Assembly (NCBI GenBank): GCA_016793325.1 | Contig: JAEUKI010000093.1 | Coordinates: 1 to 64,000 of the forward strand | Direction: 5' to 3' | DNA length: 64,000 bases | Source: Myxococcales bacterium | GTDB taxonomy: Bacteria; Myxococcota_A; Polyangia; Polyangiales; Ga0077539 | Shown here: positions 41,010 through 50,896 of the stretch, one piece after another | How the letters are laid out: each line of letters begins with the position of its first letter | How positions within the stretch are numbered: position 1 is the stretch's first letter | Program-made: the position numbers and the translations under genes | Notes under the pieces: generated by a model | Told to the model about the DNA's origin: nothing | Seen by the model: the letters and a program-made list of their open reading frames with translations, nothing else | Database searches by the model: none

Positions 41010-42767
41010 TCACATCCCGCCGACGCAGCGATTGCCGCCGGCGCTGATGAGCGGAACGCAGCGCTCGCCCATCGGGCAGTCCATGTCCATCGTGCACGAG
41101 CGGCGCTGCACTTGCTCGGTCCACTGCGCGATGTGATTGCTCGCGCGGACGCTCTGGAACGGCAGCCAGAACGGCGGCGTCGACGGGTCCATCCGCATCT
41201 CGCCGCGCTGAATCCTGAACGCCGCCATCCACAGCTGCGCCGTCGGGCTCATCGCGCTCGAGTTGTTCAGCCGCAAGCCGTAGTCACGATGGCTCGAGAA
41301 GGTGAACCAATAGATGGGCCCGCCGTCGTAGTTGTCCCTGAACGGCGCCCAGCGCGGCCACGAGTTGGTGAGGTTTCCCGTGCCGTTTGCCGTGACGAAC
41401 TCGACCGGTGGCTCGCCGCGCACCGACGTGCGCATCGCCCACAAGCGCGCGTCCGGAGCGCTGCTCGAGCCGCCCGTCGAGCGGTTGAAGATCACCCAGT
41501 CCGAGTCCGCCGCGAAGTGCGGGTAGTAGTTGTTCTCGCCCATCGACGTGAGGATCGTCGTGGGGTTGCCGAAGCTCGTCGTCCCCGGGTTCCACGCCAT
41601 GATGTTGAGGTTGGCGGGCGGGTTGTGGCCGGGCGTGCCGGGAATGGGAACCGTCGCGCTCGGGCGCGAGTAGACGACGAAGCGTCCGTCCGGCGACCAG
41701 TCGGGGTGCGTTCCGTTGCGGTCCGAGGGCAAGCCCGGGATCTCTACGCCGGCCATCGGCGTGCGCAGCGTGAGCGACGCGCCGTTCGACGTGAGCAGTC
41801 GAACGTTGTCCGGCGAGAAGGTCATGAAGTTCGCTGGGTACGCAGCCCCGAGGGTCATGCGCGACGCCGCGTCGTACGTCGAAGTCGACGCAGGGCCGGG
41901 AATTCCCACGCCGACCGCGACCCTCGCCCCGTTGCGCGACAGCGAGTGACAGCCCACGCACGCGAACGCGTTGCCCGTGACGAACGCCTCGCTTCGGCTC
42001 ATCCCGATGCCCCACTCGAAGCGCTGAATCGAGTTGGTCAGCGCCTCGACCGTCCAGTAGTACACGCCGCCGCGGATGTCCGTGGACGACACGCCGAGCG
42101 TCGCGCTCGTCGTGCGACCGACGCCCGCGCTCGTGCGCGATCGAACCGTCACGCGAAGCTCGCCGCCGCCCGCTGCGCGCGCGATGCCGCCCATCGCCTC
42201 GTCGTTGATCGGGATCACACAGCCGCCGCCCACGGGCGTTCCGCACGGGGCGTACACGCGAACGCGGCCGTTCGTCCCGACGAAGCCGAGCTCGTACAGC
42301 TCGACGCCGCTCGGTCCGCGAAGGTGATACTCGAGCCCGCGCAGGTTCGGCGGAATCACGGTCCCCGTCGCCGGGTACACGATCTCGGGCGCCGCGATCG
42401 ACGGAACCTCCGCGCCCGTGAACCGATCGGGCGCGTTCATCGGCGCGCCCATCACGATCACCGTGACATCAACAGGCCCCGAAGGAACATCGCGCGGAGG
42501 ATCCACGCGATCGGTCAACACGCCAGTGTCCGTCGGCGGAGGCGTCGAGCGATCGTCGCTCGCGTCCATCCCCGTCATCATCGCGTCTTCCATACGAACG
42601 AGGTCGCTCGTCACGTCCTCTTGCGTCGTCCCTGTGTCCTCGGTCCCGACGCCCGTGTCGAAGGGACGCAGCATCTCGCGCCCCTCCGAGCACGCCGCGC
42701 TCATGGTCGCCATCGCGACGCACGTCGCGATCGAGGCACACGAAAAGAAAAAGCCGCTCGCTCGCAT
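41010..42767 (-). CDS. Lipoprotein with PD40 propeller repeats and one CxxCH haem site
   Basis: A 585-residue protein with lipobox MSAAC (Cys 26) and an Asp/Thr-rich linker. Residues 125-265 form a beta-domain (PEIVYPATGTVIPPNLRGLEY). C270-V-G-C273-H274 is a c-type haem-binding motif inside the propeller part. PD40/TolB-like motifs follow (FMTFSPDNVRLL, HPDWSPDGRFVVYS, YYPHFAADSDWVIFNRS). The C-terminus has a Cys-rich segment (CTMDMDCPMGERCVPL). It may be a surface redox or carbohydrate-binding protein. AGAGG precedes the ATG. Confidence 0.85.
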   Translation of the reverse strand: MRASGFFFSCASIATCVAMATMSAACSEGREMLRPFDTGVGTEDTGTTQEDVTSDLVRMEDAMMTGMDASDDRSTPPPTDTGVLTDRVDPPRDVPSGPVDVTVIVMGAPMNAPDRFTGAEVPSIAAPEIVYPATGTVIPPNLRGLEYHLRGPSGVELYELGFVGTNGRVRVYAPCGTPVGGGCVIPINDEAMGGIARAAGGGELRVTVRSRTSAGVGRTTSATLGVSSTDIRGGVYYWTVEALTNSIQRFEWGIGMSRSEAFVTGNAFACVGCHSLSRNGARVAVGVGIPGPASTSTYDAASRMTLGAAYPANFMTFSPDNVRLLTSNGASLTLRTPMAGVEIPGLPSDRNGTHPDWSPDGRFVVYSRPSATVPIPGTPGHNPPANLNIMAWNPGTTSFGNPTTILTSMGENNYYPHFAADSDWVIFNRSTGGSSSAPDARLWAMRTSVRGEPPVEFVTANGTGNLTNSWPRWAPFRDNYDGGPIYWFTFSSHRDYGLRLNNSSAMSPTAQLWMAAFRIQRGEMRMDPSTPPFWLPFQSVRASNHIAQWTEQVQRRSCTMDMDCPMGERCVPLISAGGNRCVGGM

Positions 42768-43003
42768 CTCGGACCTCTACACACACAAAGAGTGAAGGAC
42801 TGCGCGTCGGGTGCCATCACCAGAGCCGACGCGAGGCTCGATCGAGCGCGAGAGTCTACGCGGCATCCGCGCGGCGCTCCAAATGTCGACTGCCTCGCGA
42901 CCGCACAAATGTCCGCCCCGTTGCGCAGCGCGACCGCCCCCTCCCCTTCGCGCACTGCGTCACAAACGGGGCGAACCCGCGGTGCTTCGCGCGGGATCGC
43001 AGG

Positions 43004-45430
43004 TCACCGGCACGGCCCCGTGCACGACTGGCACTCGCCACAACGGAGGCACTGCCCACCAGGGCACACGCACGAACCGTTGTTGCAAATTCGGCCATCG
43101 GCCACGCCGCACGAGGTTCCGTTGGGGACCTGGGTTCCGCCCTGGCACGACGAGACGCCGCTGCTGCACTGGAACGCCGCGCCCGTGTAGCACTGCCTCG
43201 TGCACGCGGTTCCGGGCGTCGTTTGGCACGACGATCCGCACACCGATTGCCCGCCTGGGCAGTTGCAGCTCGTCCCGTCGCACGTCTGCCCGCTCACGCA
43301 CGCCACGCCGCAGCCGCCGCAATCCGTGGTGGTGTTGGTCGGAGTCTCGCAGCCGTTTGCGGGGTTTCCATCGCAGTTGGCCCAGCCCGCGTTGCAGGCC
43401 CCGAGCGCGCACGAGCCCGCGGAGCAGAGGGCCGTCGCGTTCGCGAAGGAGCAGACGCGACCGCACACACCACAATTCGAGATGGTCCCGAGGTTCGCCT
43501 CGCACCCGTCCGCGCCGTTGCTGTTGCAGTCAGCGAACCCGCTGGTGCACGAGAATCCGCAGGTAGAGCTGCTGCACGTCGTGCTCGCGTTCGCGCGGGA
43601 CGGGCACCCGTTGCCGCAGTTCGAGCAGTGCGCGGGCGTGTTCGTCGTGTTCGTCTCGCACCCGTTCGCTGGGTTGCCGTCGCAGTTGCCGAAGCCGCCG
43701 TTGCAGCTCGCCACTTGGCAGGTGCCCGACGCGCACGTCGCGGCCCCGTTGGCGACGGCGCACGCACGACTGCACATCCCGCAGTGCGTCGTGCTGTTCA
43801 ACGGCGTCTCGCAGCCGTTGGTCATGTTGCCGTCGCAGTTGCCGAAGCCTGTGGTGCACCCCGCGAGCGCGCAGGAGCCCGCGGTGCACGAGGCGCTCCC
43901 GTTCGCAAACGAGCACGCGCGTCCGCACATCCCGCAGTGCGTCGTGCTGTTGAGCGCCGTCTCGCACCCGTTGGCCATGTTGCCGTCGCAGTCGCCGAAG
44001 CCTGCGTTGCACGTGTATCGACACGCGCTCGCAGCGCAGCTCACCGCTGCATTCGGCCGCGAAGGACACGCGTTGCCGCAGGAGCCACAATTGGACTCGT
44101 CCGTCGTCGTGTCGACGCACGCCGTGCCGCAACGGACTTGCGCGCCCGTGCAGCCGCTCGTGCACATCCCCGTCGACGTGTTGCAGTTGGGCGTGGCTCC
44201 AGAGCACGCTCGGCCGCAGACACCACAATTCATCGCGGTGTTGAGGGAGGTCTCGCAGCCGTTGGCGGCGTTGCTGTCGCAGTCGCCGAAGCCGCTGTTG
44301 CACATCGCCACGCGGCAGTTGCCCGCGGTGCACGCCGCCGACGCGTTAGCGAGCGAGCACGTCCTGCCGCACATCCCGCAGTTGGCGACGTCTGTCTGTG
44401 TATCGACGCACGCACCCCCGCAGCGGCTCTGGCCCGGGGGGCAACCTGTTCCACAAGAGGAACCACCGCAGACTGGCGTGGCTCCAGAGCACGCCCGCCC
44501 GCACATCCCGCAGTTGGCGTCGGTGTTGAGCGCGGTCTCGCAGCCGTTCGCTGGATTGCTGTCGCAATCACCGAAGCCCATCTGACACGTGTATTGGCAC
44601 TGCCCCGCCGCGCTGCACGACGGAACCATGTTGGGCCTCGGCGCGCACGACCCGCAGCTCCCGCCGCATTGATCGTCGCCGCACGCGCGACCGGTGCACA
44701 TCGGCGTGCAGCCCGCGTCGGGTTGGCGCGTGATGACGTCTTCGCCGCTCGTGCCCGTGTCGTTGGAAGCGTCGATGTCTCCGCTGTCGCCTCCGTCGCT
44801 GCTCGCTGCGTCGCTGCTCGCGTCGCCGACGCGCGCGTCCATCGGCGTGCCGGTCGCGTCGAGCGGAGCGAACTCGGCGTCCGCTTCGAACTCGGTGAGG
44901 GCGGTGTCGAGCGGCATGCAGACCCCTCCCTGACCGCAGGTCATTCCGCGCGATTCGCACACGTCCGCGAGCGTGCACTGCGGGTTGGACGCGGGACACT
45001 CGTGCGACTGTCGACCGCACGCAGGCGACAGGACGATGCGCGCTTGCATCGTCGCGCCTTGCGTAAACTGAAACCGCATCCGCTGCGTCCATCGCAGCGT
45101 TGGTCCCCCTGCCTGCGGCGGGAGCTCGACGTCGAAGAACGCCGCGACCAACCCGTTGCGCGGGCCGCCGCTCTTCGGAACGATCGTGAAGCTCGTCGGA
45201 AAGGTCACCGTTCGCCCGTTGCCCGGCGGCAACCCGCGCGTGAGGCGAAACGTCGCGAACATCTCCGCGTTTTCGATGGACGCAGCGCGAACGCTGACCG
45301 CCACGGGCTGCGCGTCCGCGATGGTCCTCTCGAGCGAGACGGACACCACCACCGCGGTCGCCGGAGACCGACACTGCAGCGCAAACAACGCGACCGCGAT
45401 CGCCGAAGCTCGGATCGTCAAACGAGTCAT
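43004..45430 (-). CDS. Cys-rich repeat lipoprotein, duplicate A
   Basis: An 808-residue protein with lipobox LFALQC, a beta-rich N-terminal domain (residues 25-140), a short Cys block, and an Asp/Ser/Thr linker. Then about 12 repeats of roughly 40 residues occur, with pattern CG.CG..C....[AG]...C..G.C....C..GF.[DN]CD.N..NGCE. It is nearly identical over long stretches to the next gene (45496-47886) and shares the repeat with 38932-40467 and 55221-56756. No domain function is known to me; tandem disulfide-rich repeats suggest a stiff surface stalk. A TTG start one codon upstream is also possible. Confidence 0.87.
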   Translation of the reverse strand: MTRLTIRASAIAVALFALQCRSPATAVVVSVSLERTIADAQPVAVSVRAASIENAEMFATFRLTRGLPPGNGRTVTFPTSFTIVPKSGGPRNGLVAAFFDVELPPQAGGPTLRWTQRMRFQFTQGATMQARIVLSPACGRQSHECPASNPQCTLADVCESRGMTCGQGGVCMPLDTALTEFEADAEFAPLDATGTPMDARVGDASSDAASSDGGDSGDIDASNDTGTSGEDVITRQPDAGCTPMCTGRACGDDQCGGSCGSCAPRPNMVPSCSAAGQCQYTCQMGFGDCDSNPANGCETALNTDANCGMCGRACSGATPVCGGSSCGTGCPPGQSRCGGACVDTQTDVANCGMCGRTCSLANASAACTAGNCRVAMCNSGFGDCDSNAANGCETSLNTAMNCGVCGRACSGATPNCNTSTGMCTSGCTGAQVRCGTACVDTTTDESNCGSCGNACPSRPNAAVSCAASACRYTCNAGFGDCDGNMANGCETALNSTTHCGMCGRACSFANGSASCTAGSCALAGCTTGFGNCDGNMTNGCETPLNSTTHCGMCSRACAVANGAATCASGTCQVASCNGGFGNCDGNPANGCETNTTNTPAHCSNCGNGCPSRANASTTCSSSTCGFSCTSGFADCNSNGADGCEANLGTISNCGVCGRVCSFANATALCSAGSCALGACNAGWANCDGNPANGCETPTNTTTDCGGCGVACVSGQTCDGTSCNCPGGQSVCGSSCQTTPGTACTRQCYTGAAFQCSSGVSSCQGGTQVPNGTSCGVADGRICNNGSCVCPGGQCLRCGECQSCTGPCR

Positions 45431-45495
45431 CAACCCTCGATGTTAGGGCATTTTCGACGCGTTCGACACGGAACTCGCAACCGCCCCATCCGCTC

Positions 45496-47886
45496 TCAGG
45501 GGCACGCGCACGACTGGCACGCGCAGTACATGCACCCGCAGGTCACCGGGTTGAATTCGCAGCAGTGCCTGGGAAAATCGCAGCCGATCGGCCCCGCGCA
45601 GTCGCAGCCGCCGCCGATGCACGTGTGCGGAGAGCTGCACGCGTTGTTGCACGTCCCGCAGTGCGAGTTGTTGCTGTTGGTGTTGGTCTCGCAGCCGTTC
45701 GCGTCGTTTCCGTCGCAGTTGCCCCAGCCCGCGTTGCACGAGCCGATCGCGCACGAGCCCGACGCGCACGTCGCCGTGGCGTTGGCGCGCGAGCAACCGA
45801 CGCCACACCCGCCGCAGTTGCTCGTCGTCGTGATCGAGGTCTCGCAGCCGTTTGCGGGGTTTCCGTCGCAGTTGGCCCAGCCCGCGTTGCAGGCGCCGAG
45901 CGCGCACGAGCCCGCGGAGCAGAGGGCCGTCGCGTTCGCGAAGGAGCAGACGCGACCGCACGCACCACAATTCGAGATGGTCCCGAGGTTCGCCTCGCAC
46001 CCGTCCGCGCCGTTGCTGTTGCAGTCAGCGAACCCGCTCGTGCACGAGAATCCGCAGGTGGAGCTGCTGCACGTCGTGCTCGCGTTCGCGCGGGACGGGC
46101 ACCCGTTGCCGCAGTTCGAGCAGTGCGCAGGCGTGTTCGTCGTGTTCGTCTCGCACCCGTTTGCTGGGTTGCCGTCGCAGTTGCCGAAGCCGCCGTTGCA
46201 GCTCGCCACTTGGCAGGTGCCCGACGCGCACGTCGCGACCCCGTTGGCTACGGAGCACGCACGACTGCACATCCCGCAGTGCGTCGTGCTGTTGAGCGGC
46301 GTTTCGCAGCCGTTGGTCATGTTGCCGTCGCAGTTGCCGAAGCCTGTGGTGCAACCCGCGAGCGCGCAGGAGCCCGCGGTGCACGAGGCGCTCCCGTTTG
46401 CGAACGAGCACGCGCGTCCGCACATCCCGCAGTGCGTCGTGCTGTTCAGCGCCGTCTCGCAGCCGTTGGCCATATTGCCGTCGCAGTCGCCGAAGCCCGC
46501 GTTGCACGTGTATCGACACGCGCTCGCAGCGCAGCTCACCATCGCGTTCGGCCGCGAAGGGCACGCGTTGCCGCAGGAGCCGCAGTTGGACACGTCGGTC
46601 GCGGTCTCGACGCACGCCGCGCCGCAACGGACTTGCGCGCCCGTGCAGCCGCTCGTGCACATCCCAGCGCCCGTGTCGCAGTTGGGCGTCGCGCCGCTGC
46701 ACGTGCGGCGACACGCACCACAATTCATCGCGGTGTTGAGGGAGGTCTCGCAGCCGTTGGCGGCGTTGCCGTCGCAGTCGGCGAAGTCTGCGTTGCAGGT
46801 GGCGACGCGACAGGCGCCGGCGACGCAGGCGGGCGTTCCGTTGGCGACCGCGCAGGAAGTTCCGCAGGCGCCGCAGTTGGCGACGTCGGTTTGCGTGTCG
46901 ACGCACGCGGTCCCGCAGCGAGTGCGGCCTGGGGGACAGCCTGTTCCACACGCGGCGCCGCCGCAGACGGGGGTCGCGCCTTCGCAGCGGCGACCGCACA
47001 TCCCGCAGTTGGCGTCGGTGTTGAGCGTGGTCTCGCAGCCGTTCGATTGATCGGCGTCGCAATCACCGAAGCCCATCTGACACGTGTACTGGCACTGCCC
47101 CGCGGCGCTGCACGACGGGACCATGTTGGGCCTCGGCGCGCACGATCCGCAGCTCCCGCCGCATTGATCGTCGCCGCACACGCGCCCGGTGCACATCGGC
47201 GAGCACCCGTCGGGGACGACGACTGCGTCGGGCGTCGAGGCATCGTTGGGCGGCGACACGACGTCGCGCGCGCTGTCCATCCCCGCTTCGTTCGAGGTCG
47301 TCGCGTCGATGAAGCTCAAGTGCGCGTCCGGGTCCGAGAACGGAACGGTCGTGACCTCGAGCGCCTCGCAGCGACCGCCTTCGCCGCAGGTCATTCCCCG
47401 GGCGTCGCAGAGGTCCGCGAGGGTGCACCGGGGGTTGGACGCGGGGCAGTCCGCGGCGACCGAGCCGCATTCGGCCGCGAGAAACGCACGGGCCCGCGTC
47501 GTTTGCCCCGGCGTGAACGTCACGTGCAAGCGCCGCGAGAACCGCAGTCGCTCGGCGCCCGCCGAGCCTTGCGGCACGTCCACATCGAACCAGAGCACGG
47601 CAGCGCCAGACCGAGGCGCACCCGTCTTCGGCATGACCGTGAAGCTCGATGGCATCTCGAGCGTCGACGGTCGGCCGGTGATTCCGCGGGACCATTGATA
47701 GGTGGCCCACATATTCGACTCGTCCGAGCTCGCCACGCGAACGGTGACCTGCATGGGCCTGTCCGCGGGGATGTTGCTGTCCATCACGACGACGACCGCC
47801 GTGGGCATCGTGGTGCACGCGAGCGACGAGCACGCGAGCCACGCGACGAGCGCCGCAGCGCCAACTGGGCGAGACAAGAGGGGCAT
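45496..47886 (-). CDS. Cys-rich repeat lipoprotein, duplicate B
   Basis: A 796-residue paralogue of the preceding gene, with the same order: export signal with Cys (CSSLAC), beta-rich domain (VTVRVASSDESNMWATYQWSRG), Cys block, Asp-rich linker, then the GFGDCDGNMANGCE-type repeats. It ends in a short Cys-rich tail (GCDCAGPIGCDFPRHCCEF...). The ATG at 47886 is used; a GTG seven codons upstream is possible. The N-terminal domains of the two copies have diverged far more than the repeats, as expected if the repeats are homogenised by gene conversion. Confidence 0.87.
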   Translation of the reverse strand: MPLLSRPVGAAALVAWLACSSLACTTMPTAVVVVMDSNIPADRPMQVTVRVASSDESNMWATYQWSRGITGRPSTLEMPSSFTVMPKTGAPRSGAAVLWFDVDVPQGSAGAERLRFSRRLHVTFTPGQTTRARAFLAAECGSVAADCPASNPRCTLADLCDARGMTCGEGGRCEALEVTTVPFSDPDAHLSFIDATTSNEAGMDSARDVVSPPNDASTPDAVVVPDGCSPMCTGRVCGDDQCGGSCGSCAPRPNMVPSCSAAGQCQYTCQMGFGDCDADQSNGCETTLNTDANCGMCGRRCEGATPVCGGAACGTGCPPGRTRCGTACVDTQTDVANCGACGTSCAVANGTPACVAGACRVATCNADFADCDGNAANGCETSLNTAMNCGACRRTCSGATPNCDTGAGMCTSGCTGAQVRCGAACVETATDVSNCGSCGNACPSRPNAMVSCAASACRYTCNAGFGDCDGNMANGCETALNSTTHCGMCGRACSFANGSASCTAGSCALAGCTTGFGNCDGNMTNGCETPLNSTTHCGMCSRACSVANGVATCASGTCQVASCNGGFGNCDGNPANGCETNTTNTPAHCSNCGNGCPSRANASTTCSSSTCGFSCTSGFADCNSNGADGCEANLGTISNCGACGRVCSFANATALCSAGSCALGACNAGWANCDGNPANGCETSITTTSNCGGCGVGCSRANATATCASGSCAIGSCNAGWGNCDGNDANGCETNTNSNNSHCGTCNNACSSPHTCIGGGCDCAGPIGCDFPRHCCEFNPVTCGCMYCACQSCACP

Positions 47887-47957
47887 GACCAACGCCCAAT
47901 GGTACACCCGATGTGCGCCAGAGGCGCGAATTTACAGGGTTCCCGAGGGGCGTGTGG

Positions 47958-49775
47958 TCAACGGTCGCAGCCGAACACAGGGGTCGTGAAGCACACGCTC
48001 CGCGTGGGCGGATCGAGCGAGCACGGGAACTCTCCCGACACGACTCCGACGACAGGCCCTCTCGGAAAGAACGCGTCGAACGAGCCGTCGCCTCGCGCGA
48101 TCGAGCGCGTGCTCGCGCCGGATGGGTCCACCCACGAGAGCACCGCGCGGTCGTACGGGATCGTCGCGCGGCTCGTGACGTCGCGAACGACCAGCTCGGC
48201 GCGCGTCGTCTGCGTGAAAAAATCGACGCGATCGTTTCGAAGTCCCTCCCACCGCCGCGATGCGTGGAGCGCGATCGACACGCAGTGTGACGTCTCGCAG
48301 CCCGTGCTCCCCGTGAGCGCGTAGTCGCCCGCGAGGATGTGCACGACCCCGTCGCGCCCGAGCGGCGCGCTCAGCGAAAACGCGAGCTCTCGCGCGATCG
48401 ACGGCCGCGCCTGCACGCTCTGTCGAAACAACACAGACGGTGGTCGGTCGTCGACCGCCGCGACGAGGCTGATGCACGCGAGCGGAACATCACGGACGAG
48501 CTCGATGTCTCTGTCGATCGGCCCGAAGGGGCGGAGCACCGCCGCGCCGCAGGGTTGTGCACGGTCGCACGCTCCGTCGATCGCGAGGGCGATCGTCGCG
48601 TGGCTGTGAAAGATACGAAAGCGCTGCGCGTGGTCGGTGATGGGGGCGCGCATCAAGATCGTTCCATCGCGGTCGAGCAACAGAAGCGATGGGGTCACGC
48701 CGGGGGCGCGCCACAGCTCGATCGGGCGTCCTTCGACCTTGAGTCGCTGCGTGATCATCGCCGTCCGCGCGCGAACAGTGACGACGCCCGAGCGCTCGAA
48801 GGACACGTCCGCGCCGACCTGCGCGTCGTTGAGCGGGAGGTCTTCGATGCGCGTCGTGGGACGCAAGAGCGAGACATCGTAGCGTCCAGCCCACAGACGA
48901 CGCCCGGCGCTCGCACGAGCGAGGTCGTACTCGACGGGGCTCGCGTGCCGCGAACGAAGCTGAACGCGCGCCGCTCCCCAGGACGCGGGAGCCGGCGCTC
49001 CGTCCACTTCGAGCTGCAGCGACGACGCGACGGTCTCCAGCGAAATCGCAGGCGATGGATCCCCTTCGCGCATCGCGCCGAGCGCGCGAAGCTCGCAAGG
49101 CAAGAGAGAGTCGGGCTGCGAGCACGCCGTGGGGAGGATCGAGTACCCGACGCTCACGTCGTACGTGTGACCGCGGCCCGGCAGCTCGAGCGTCGCGCGG
49201 TTGGCCGCGAGCGAGACCGACGCGAACGCGCGGATGTTCGGGTCGTTTGCAGGGACGAGCTCGGCGAACATGGACGCGTTTGGATCGCGACCGTCGACGC
49301 GAAGATCGAAGGACATCGTCCGAGGAGAGACGTCGATCTGCACGTCGCGGGCGGCGCGCAGATCGAGCTCGTCCATCACGAGCGCGCGGTTCGCCATGTG
49401 CCATCCAGGCGCGGGCGTAAGCTCGTTGTTCGCCTCCCAGCGCACGCGGTAGATCGCAGGCGGAAGCGTGAGCGAAAACGCTCCATCCGAGCGCGCTCCG
49501 AGCTCGAGCCGCGCGCTCGCGGGCGGTCGCAGGGACTCGAACACGAGCGCTCCGCGCGAGCTCCCCGGCTCGACGCTCTCGAGCGGAAGCCCGTTGCGTG
49601 TCACGCGCCCCTGGACGGTGATCACGTTCGCGAAGAGCGTCACGTTGACGCCGCTCAACACGCCACCTGGGCACACGTCGCGCGGCGAGAGCGACGTGCC
49701 ACAAGAGAACAACCCAACCGATCCCGCAAGGCAAAGCACCACCCCGCGGGACGCGCAGCGAACTCGCTGTTTCAT
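47958..49775 (-). CDS. Lipoprotein with carboxypeptidase-regulatory-like beta domains
   Basis: A 605-residue protein with lipobox LFSC (Cys 26 region). The first domain (VITVQGRVTRNGLPLESVEP, DGAFSLTLPPAIYRVRWEA) looks like a CarboxypepD_reg/greek-key fold. Several similar beta units follow (DVQIDVSPRTMSFDLRVDG, GVVTVRARTAMITQRLKVEG). AAAGGAG six bases before the ATG at 49775 fixes the start. It stands 71 bases upstream of the Cys-repeat pair on the same strand and may be co-transcribed with them. Confidence 0.82.
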   Translation of the reverse strand: MKQRVRCASRGVVLCLAGSVGLFSCGTSLSPRDVCPGGVLSGVNVTLFANVITVQGRVTRNGLPLESVEPGSSRGALVFESLRPPASARLELGARSDGAFSLTLPPAIYRVRWEANNELTPAPGWHMANRALVMDELDLRAARDVQIDVSPRTMSFDLRVDGRDPNASMFAELVPANDPNIRAFASVSLAANRATLELPGRGHTYDVSVGYSILPTACSQPDSLLPCELRALGAMREGDPSPAISLETVASSLQLEVDGAPAPASWGAARVQLRSRHASPVEYDLARASAGRRLWAGRYDVSLLRPTTRIEDLPLNDAQVGADVSFERSGVVTVRARTAMITQRLKVEGRPIELWRAPGVTPSLLLLDRDGTILMRAPITDHAQRFRIFHSHATIALAIDGACDRAQPCGAAVLRPFGPIDRDIELVRDVPLACISLVAAVDDRPPSVLFRQSVQARPSIARELAFSLSAPLGRDGVVHILAGDYALTGSTGCETSHCVSIALHASRRWEGLRNDRVDFFTQTTRAELVVRDVTSRATIPYDRAVLSWVDPSGASTRSIARGDGSFDAFFPRGPVVGVVSGEFPCSLDPPTRSVCFTTPVFGCDR

Positions 49776-49936
49776 GTGCGTCTCCTTTGCGAGAGACCAA
49801 CGCAACGAGCGAGCCAACGCACGCGAAGCAGTTCGACCAGCGATTTTTCAGCTCCCTCGAAGGCGCGCCTCCCCGAGCGCCGCTCTGCGTCAATCTTCGC
49901 ACACCGAATCAACGCGCCTCGCGACTCGGCCGCTGC

Positions 49937-50719
49937 TCACCGCCCGGAGAACTTCGCCTCGCGACGCTCGAGGAAGCTCTGGACTCCTTCGCGCGCGTCG
50001 TCGGTCATCATGAGCGACCGCGCCGAGGTCATCATCGAGGCGAGCGCCGCGGCGTGTCCCTCTTCGACGGCGGTGCGCGCGTTGGCGAGGGAGGCCTGCA
50101 CCGCGAGCGGGGCTTGTCGCGCGATGGTCGTCGCGATCGCGCGGGCGCTGTCGACCTGGGCGCCGACGTCGGTGACGTCTTGGGCGACGCCGATGCGACG
50201 GGCCTCTTCGGCGTCGAAGAAGTCTCCTGTGAGCACGTAGCGCATCGCGTTTTGGTAGCCAGCGACGCGGGCGAAGCGCAGCGTGGCTCCGCCGAACGGC
50301 ATGATCCCTCGGCGCACTTCGAACTGCGTGAACTTCGCGTCGCGCGCGGCGACGACGATGTCCGCGGCGAGGCACAGCTCGACGGCGACGGTGTAGCAGT
50401 AGCCCTGGACGGCGATCACGAAGGGCTTCGTGCGACGACGGCCGAAGAGCCCGAAGGGGTCGACGCATCCGTCGGGAACGAGCGTTCCCCCGGCGGCGAC
50501 GAAGGGGCCGACCTCGCCGAGGTCGAGGCCCGCGGTGAAGTGCGCCCCGTGCGCATAGAGAAGCACGCAGCGCACATCGGGGTCGTCTTCGGCGCGGGTG
50601 AACGCCTCGGCGAGCTCGCGCAGCATCGCGAGGTTGAACGCGTTGCGCTTGGGCGCGCGATCGAGGCCGACCTCGAGCACGTGTTCGCGCAGCTCGACAG
50701 TGATGGTTTCGTGGGTCAT
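49937..50719 (-). CDS. Enoyl-CoA hydratase/isomerase family protein
   Basis: A 260-residue crotonase. By spacing, the two Glu equivalent to the catalytic pair of hydratase are both present (VAVE and TQFE, 20 residues apart). The oxyanion-hole glycine run before the first Glu (normally GGG) is replaced by YTVA, and AHFTAGLDL forms the other half. So the substrate is likely an enoyl-CoA, but the acyl pocket differs from standard FadB/EchA. It stands alone; no beta-oxidation partners adjoin. Confidence 0.92.
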   Translation of the reverse strand: MTHETITVELREHVLEVGLDRAPKRNAFNLAMLRELAEAFTRAEDDPDVRCVLLYAHGAHFTAGLDLGEVGPFVAAGGTLVPDGCVDPFGLFGRRRTKPFVIAVQGYCYTVAVELCLAADIVVAARDAKFTQFEVRRGIMPFGGATLRFARVAGYQNAMRYVLTGDFFDAEEARRIGVAQDVTDVGAQVDSARAIATTIARQAPLAVQASLANARTAVEEGHAAALASMMTSARSLMMTDDAREGVQSFLERREAKFSGR

Positions 50720-50784
50720 CTCGAACGCGAATGGTCCCCGCGCGCGGGCCGTGTGTCTACGGGGCGAGCGTGAGCGACAGCGCG

Positions 50785-50808
50785 AAAAGGGACGCCAAAG
50801 GGTGTCCC
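50785..50808 (-). terminator. Rho-independent terminator of the AgmX-like gene
   Basis: On the minus strand, GGGACACCC-TTT-GGCGTCCC (one G-U pair) is followed directly by TTTT. It lies about 90 bases beyond the stop at 50897. Confidence 0.7.
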
Positions 50809-50896
50809 CGTCGGAGCGGCCCTGTGCAGGCGAAACCGCTTACGGGGCGGTAACTCTGGGGGCTCGTTCAGCGCGTCTCGTCCGAGCCGTCGAGCG

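Noticed and set aside
43223..47050. 1275-codon plus-strand frame with regular repeats
   Set aside because: Its repeats mirror the Cys repeats on the other strand, and it spans two genes and the gap between them.
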